From contig CAZCOB010000062.1 in assembly GCA_964500415.1 (NCBI GenBank), positions 1 to 9,818 on the forward strand: a stretch of DNA of 9,818 nt, in the 5' to 3' direction. A program made the position numbers and the translations under genes. The notes beneath the pieces were generated by a model. The model did no database searches. It was not told where the DNA came from and saw only the letters and a program-made list of their open reading frames with translations. The DNA is from JAFGPF01 sp964500415. GTDB lineage: Bacteria; Chloroflexota; Dehalococcoidia; Dehalococcoidales; RBG-16-60-22. Below are positions 6,204 through 9,818 of the stretch, one piece after another; the stretch's first letter is position 1; every line of letters starts with the position of its first letter.

Positions 6204-9200
6204 GTGTCAAAGGCAAAGAACGCCCAGATTGTACACCTCGTAATTTCCATCCTCATCACAGGGCTGATTCCGCTACTGGGCGTCAGCGTTATTATTCCAT
6301 CCTTCCCGGCGGAGGCGTCTACAGAAGCGGTCAAATGGACGAGAGTAAACATTCCCACTGAGGGCGAGGCGGGAGACTGGGTGCTGGCCGACGGGTCCGA
6401 CGTCCGGCACATGACGGCAGCTCCCGACGGCACTCTCTACGCCTGCGGCCAGGGTCTGACCTACAAGCTCTACAAATCTACCGATAGCGGTATCAGCTGG
6501 GTACAAATCGGCGGCGTCCAGGACACTATAGTGGATATCGCCGTATCACCTCATGATACCGGCACGATATACTATGCTACCTCCTCGGCGGTTTACCGCT
6601 CCACCAACGGCGGCAAGACTTTTACGGAGTTGCCGAACGGCCCCGGAGGGGCCGGAACCGACAACATAGAAATAACCTCTATTGACGTTGCCTGGCTGAA
6701 CGATAATATTATCGCCGTCGGTACCAGAGACACGGACAGTGCCGAGTTCGGCGGCGTCTATACCCTGGACGAAGAAGATATTATCCCCGCCTGGGAGGAC
6801 ACGGATATCGGCAGTTATGACGTCTACGCCGTGGCTTTCTCACCCAGCTACACTTCTGACCAACAGCTTACGGCAGTAATAACCGACGAAACCGATACTT
6901 TTTTTACCGCTAAAGCAGGCGATGCCAGCTGGAGTGCCACAGCAGGATACTCCCGGCTGGACAGAGACAATTCGGGAATCCCTACCTCCATCGCGGTGGC
7001 TGCCCCGGCGGTAATCGCCTTTCCCGAAAATTATGACGCCGAGTCTGTTTCCGGGAGCTGCGTCCTTTTCGTAGCCATCGATACCGGTGTGGGTGAAGGC
7101 GACGTTTATAAAATCAACTGTGACGATGCGCCGGCAGCCCCTCTGGCTACCGACATGAACATCGGCCAGACTTACGGGCAGGGCAACATCGATGTTTCCG
7201 CGCTTGCCGCCTCCGGGGACTACCCGTTCGTTATCCTGCTGGCCGGGGCTGCCGATAGCACCCGAACTTACGTGAGTACCGATGGCGGTATCACCTGGAC
7301 AAGAAATCGTAAAGAGCCTACCGGCCAGTCTACGACCGGTGCACTGATAGCATCCGATTTCACCACTACCGGCCTGATGTACGCTACCACTACCGGTGAC
7401 GGCAGCGCTCTATCTATCAGCCGGGATATCGGCGAAACCTGGAATCAAATCAGCATGATTGACGGCACCATCGATACTATAGTTGACCTGTCCCCTTCGC
7501 CCGGATACGCACAGGATAATACCCTCTTCATGCTTACCTTCGGCGCCGGCCCCTCCTCCGGAGGACTCTGGCGTAGCAGGGACGGTGGTAACACCTGGGA
7601 AAGGGTCCTGTCCAGCAGCCTGACTGACGTGGATACTTTAAGTCTGGTCGCCCTCCCTCCCCAATACGGTGATGACTGCCGGACTCTATTTGTGGCCGGA
7701 GAAAGCAACAGCAGTCCGACTATCTGGCAGACGACCGATGACGGCCAGAACTACCGGCTTCGATTCACCCGCGACCCCGCCACCAGCGCCGAGTTTTACA
7801 TCGATACCTGGGCGATAGCCAGCGAAACTATTCTATTCGTCGGCAGCTATGACGGCAGCTACGGAATGGTCTATCAATCGACCAATAGCGGTTTTACCTA
7901 CTCCGAAGGCACACCGGCGGGCAGCCAGCCTTTAAACTCCATTGCCCTGTCGCCCGACTACGCAAGGGACGGCACCATACTGGTCGGGAACACCGGCGGC
8001 CAAGTCTTCCGGTCCGACGACAGCGGTATTTCATTCAAATCGCTGCCCGGGGACTACGCCTCGTCACCTCTTACCGACTCTGTCAGCGTGGCCTACGACC
8101 ACGATTTCGATAGCAACCGTACTATCTATGCCGCCAGCGATACTGCCGATGGCGGGGTCTACCGGTTCATCATCGGCACCAGCACCGACTGGGAAAGCAT
8201 CGACAGTACTTTGCCCACCGGGGCGATACTCAACGGACTGAGCGCTATTCAAGAAGGGACACTGAACGCCGTCAATTACGATGGTGACGGAGGCATGGAA
8301 CGCAGCCTTAATCCTAAATATGCCCTGGGCCCGACGTTCGAAACCGTTACCCGCGGACTGGATGATGGCGCTACCCTGCACGGTCTGTGGCAATCAGGCA
8401 ACCGATTATGGTCAATAGATACCACCAACGTAAGATTAATGACCTTCCTCGACACCCTGACAGCGCCGGTTGCTCAGGCCCTTCCGGACGACGGAGCATC
8501 GGGCACCGGTAGTCTTATCGACCACACCGCCAGGAACATCACCCTTGACTGGGAAACGCTGGAAGGCGCGACGAGCTACGAGTGGCAGTGCGATTATGAC
8601 ACCGACCTGTCATCCGTCCCCGACGGATTCGAGGGCAGCACGTCCGCCAGTTCCGCCCACCTGCCGTCACTCGACCCGGCTACCACCTACTACTGGCGGG
8701 TACGCGTCAGCGCCCCGATAACCAGTCCGTGGTCGGAGAAATGGTGTTTCACCACCAGCCTGGATACGGAGGCTATTCCACTCAAGCTGGAAAGTCCTGC
8801 CGCCGGCGCCAGTGCCGTTCTGGTAAAGCCCGTCTTCCAGTGGACGGCGGTAATCGGGGCGGATGCTTACGAGTTGCTGGTATCTACCAATGCCGATTTC
8901 AGCCAACCCGCTATCGTCAGGACAGACGAATACGCCCTGCCGGCCAATGCCTGGCGCTGTGATGTCAGCCTCGATTACGAAACGACATACTACTGGAAAG
9001 TCAGGGCCATCAGCGCCAGCACCCGCAGTCACTGGAGTGCCGCCGGCGTCTTTACCACGGAGTCGGCGCCGGAAGAAAACGAACTCCTGGATGAACTCCA
9101 ATCACCAACCCTACCCTCTCCCCAGGATAAGATGCCGGAGATAACCCCCTCCCTGACCACGAAAACCCTGCCGACCGCGCCAGCAATGACACCGACACAA

Positions 9201-9368
9201 CCCCCATCTACGAGCGAACCTCCCGACGGTGAGGTAGCACTACCTCCCCTCAACCAGCCACCAAGCACATCGGGCTGGATAATCTACCTGATGGGAGGCC
9301 TGCTGGCGATAATTTTTCTCGCGCTCATCATCATCCTGACGATGGTCCTGAAGATGAGGCGGTTTTAG
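6204..9368 (+). CDS. Second membrane-anchored BNR/Asp-box surface protein, S-layer-like paralogue
   Basis: About 1054 aa from GTG 6204. This start gives a compact signal peptide (SKAKNAQ, hydrophobic core, cleavage probably after PAEA near residue 38). In-frame ATGs at 6126 and 6090 would add 26 or 38 residues that overlap the likely promoter, and the 6090 ATG also overlaps the moeA start. Asp-boxes are clear: residues 90 (YKSTDSGISW), 131 (YRSTNGGKTF), 356 (YVSTDGGITW), 404 (SISRDIGETW), 456 (WRSRDGGNTW), 508 (WQTTDDGQNY), 557 (YQSTNSGFTY) and 602 (FRSDDSGISF). Several are preceded by a blade motif of the type hxSPxYxxDxT. Two fibronectin-III-like domains (about 754-852 and 860-954), each with TTYYW(R/K)VR, are followed by a Pro/Thr-rich stalk (about 955-1020), one membrane helix (1025-1049) and the tail KMRRF. 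Same plan and nearly the same length as the gene at 1537, with more regular Asp-boxes. Surface display is inferred; no enzyme active site was seen. Confidence 0.88.
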   Translation: MSKAKNAQIVHLVISILITGLIPLLGVSVIIPSFPAEASTEAVKWTRVNIPTEGEAGDWVLADGSDVRHMTAAPDGTLYACGQGLTYKLYKSTDSGISWVQIGGVQDTIVDIAVSPHDTGTIYYATSSAVYRSTNGGKTFTELPNGPGGAGTDNIEITSIDVAWLNDNIIAVGTRDTDSAEFGGVYTLDEEDIIPAWEDTDIGSYDVYAVAFSPSYTSDQQLTAVITDETDTFFTAKAGDASWSATAGYSRLDRDNSGIPTSIAVAAPAVIAFPENYDAESVSGSCVLFVAIDTGVGEGDVYKINCDDAPAAPLATDMNIGQTYGQGNIDVSALAASGDYPFVILLAGAADSTRTYVSTDGGITWTRNRKEPTGQSTTGALIASDFTTTGLMYATTTGDGSALSISRDIGETWNQISMIDGTIDTIVDLSPSPGYAQDNTLFMLTFGAGPSSGGLWRSRDGGNTWERVLSSSLTDVDTLSLVALPPQYGDDCRTLFVAGESNSSPTIWQTTDDGQNYRLRFTRDPATSAEFYIDTWAIASETILFVGSYDGSYGMVYQSTNSGFTYSEGTPAGSQPLNSIALSPDYARDGTILVGNTGGQVFRSDDSGISFKSLPGDYASSPLTDSVSVAYDHDFDSNRTIYAASDTADGGVYRFIIGTSTDWESIDSTLPTGAILNGLSAIQEGTLNAVNYDGDGGMERSLNPKYALGPTFETVTRGLDDGATLHGLWQSGNRLWSIDTTNVRLMTFLDTLTAPVAQALPDDGASGTGSLIDHTARNITLDWETLEGATSYEWQCDYDTDLSSVPDGFEGSTSASSAHLPSLDPATTYYWRVRVSAPITSPWSEKWCFTTSLDTEAIPLKLESPAAGASAVLVKPVFQWTAVIGADAYELLVSTNADFSQPAIVRTDEYALPANAWRCDVSLDYETTYYWKVRAISASTRSHWSAAGVFTTESAPEENELLDELQSPTLPSPQDKMPEITPSLTTKTLPTAPAMTPTQPPSTSEPPDGEVALPPLNQPPSTSGWIIYLMGGLLAIIFLALIIILTMVLKMRRF

Positions 9369-9390
9369 GACGGGGATGGTATTATCTACC

Positions 9391-9818
9391 TCACCCCCTG
9401 TGTCCCCCTCTCTGAGGTGAACTATGTAAAGTAACGAGGTCGTAATATTCCCAATCGATAGGTTTTTGCTTCCTGGTATCTATACGAGAATGATTCAAAC
9501 CCTTATCTCGAATCCTGCTTGTGATTGATGACTCACTCCTTCCAAGTTTAGCAGCTATCTCTCTATAATTCATCCCTTCCTGATAATAAAGCTCGAGTTG
9601 CCTGTCATCTTCCTCAGTCCAATGCCGCAACGGTAACTTTCTACCTCTTTTTCTCATGAGATTCAGCCGCCGAGCCCTCAAGGTAATAGCTTTCAAATTC
9701 CTTCCGGGAAGGGCATTAGTCAGGGTATCTGCTGGGGAAGATGGAAACATCATTCTCAGCAACCTGTCTGGAGTGTACGGTTTTAGTGGCCCTGTTTGTG
9801 TCCCATTATCGCTGACGG
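9391..9818 (-). CDS. Myb/SANT-like helix-turn-helix DNA-binding protein, 5'-truncated by window edge
   Basis: The - strand frame is open from the right edge (first full codon 9816) to TGA at 9393-9391, giving 141 visible codons; the TTG at 9762 and ATGs at 9753 and 9750 are probably internal. Residues 13-53 (from PYTPDRLLRMMFP through LPGRNLKAITLRARRLNL) look like one degenerate SANT-type module with the characteristic LPGR-x3-AI-x2-RA pattern. Residues 66-107 are a second, clearer one: WTEEDDRQLELYY, then YREIAAKLGRSESSITSRI. A basic linker (MRKRGRK) joins them. The tail after about residue 115 is non-conserved in character. Such tandem domains are common in phage-related and small bacterial regulators; the target is unknown. 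The gene is convergent with the second surface gene (22-bp gap), and no clear terminator lies between them. Confidence 0.7.
   Translation of the reverse strand, partial: VSDNGTQTGPLKPYTPDRLLRMMFPSSPADTLTNALPGRNLKAITLRARRLNLMRKRGRKLPLRHWTEEDDRQLELYYQEGMNYREIAAKLGRSESSITSRIRDKGLNHSRIDTRKQKPIDWEYYDLVTLHSSPQRGGHRG

Noticed and set aside
9388..9418. Rho-independent terminator between the convergent genes
   Set aside because: The stem is only 6 bp with a 19-nt loop and no T-run follows on either strand.
1..9818. CRISPR array, tRNA, rRNA or insertion sequence
   Set aside because: No regularly spaced repeats, cloverleaf, rRNA segment or transposase was found in the window.

Overview
The window is an ordinary bacterial chromosome segment of moderately high GC. 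It encodes a 5'-truncated histidyl-tRNA synthetase, two large exported beta-propeller proteins on the + strand, an inverted moeA gene between them, and the start-less end of a Myb/SANT-like DNA-binding gene on the - strand. The two large proteins share one unusual plan: signal peptide, many BNR/Asp-box repeats, two fibronectin-III-like domains, a proline-rich stalk, one C-terminal membrane helix and a short basic tail. This resembles what I recall of the BNR-repeat putative S-layer proteins of Dehalococcoides and relatives. My best guess is therefore a member of the Chloroflexota, class Dehalococcoidia; this is inference, not a database result.

Layout: 1-1094 hisS (+, start outside the window). 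1095-1536 is a visibly AT-rich intergenic region. It holds a very good sigma-70 promoter (perfect -35, extended -10) and a leader of about 207 nt. The leader contains several hairpins and a 28-codon ORF with a perfect Shine-Dalgarno. 1537-4713 is the first surface protein (+), followed by a strong terminator at 4747-4780. 4815-6095 is moeA (-), convergent with the first surface gene and divergent from the second. 6096-6203 is a short divergent promoter region. 6204-9368 is the second surface protein (+), most likely starting at a GTG that lies almost at the predicted transcription start. 9391-9818 is the 3' part of the SANT-like gene (-), convergent with the second surface gene and 22 bp away.

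How the genes relate: the two surface proteins are almost the same length (1058 and about 1054 aa) and look like diverged paralogues, probably displayed outside the cell on a membrane-anchored stalk. No SLH or sortase signal is seen. MoeA is a cytoplasmic molybdenum-cofactor enzyme with no evident functional link to them. The clearest candidate for something undescribed is the structured leader with its small ORF upstream of the first surface gene.
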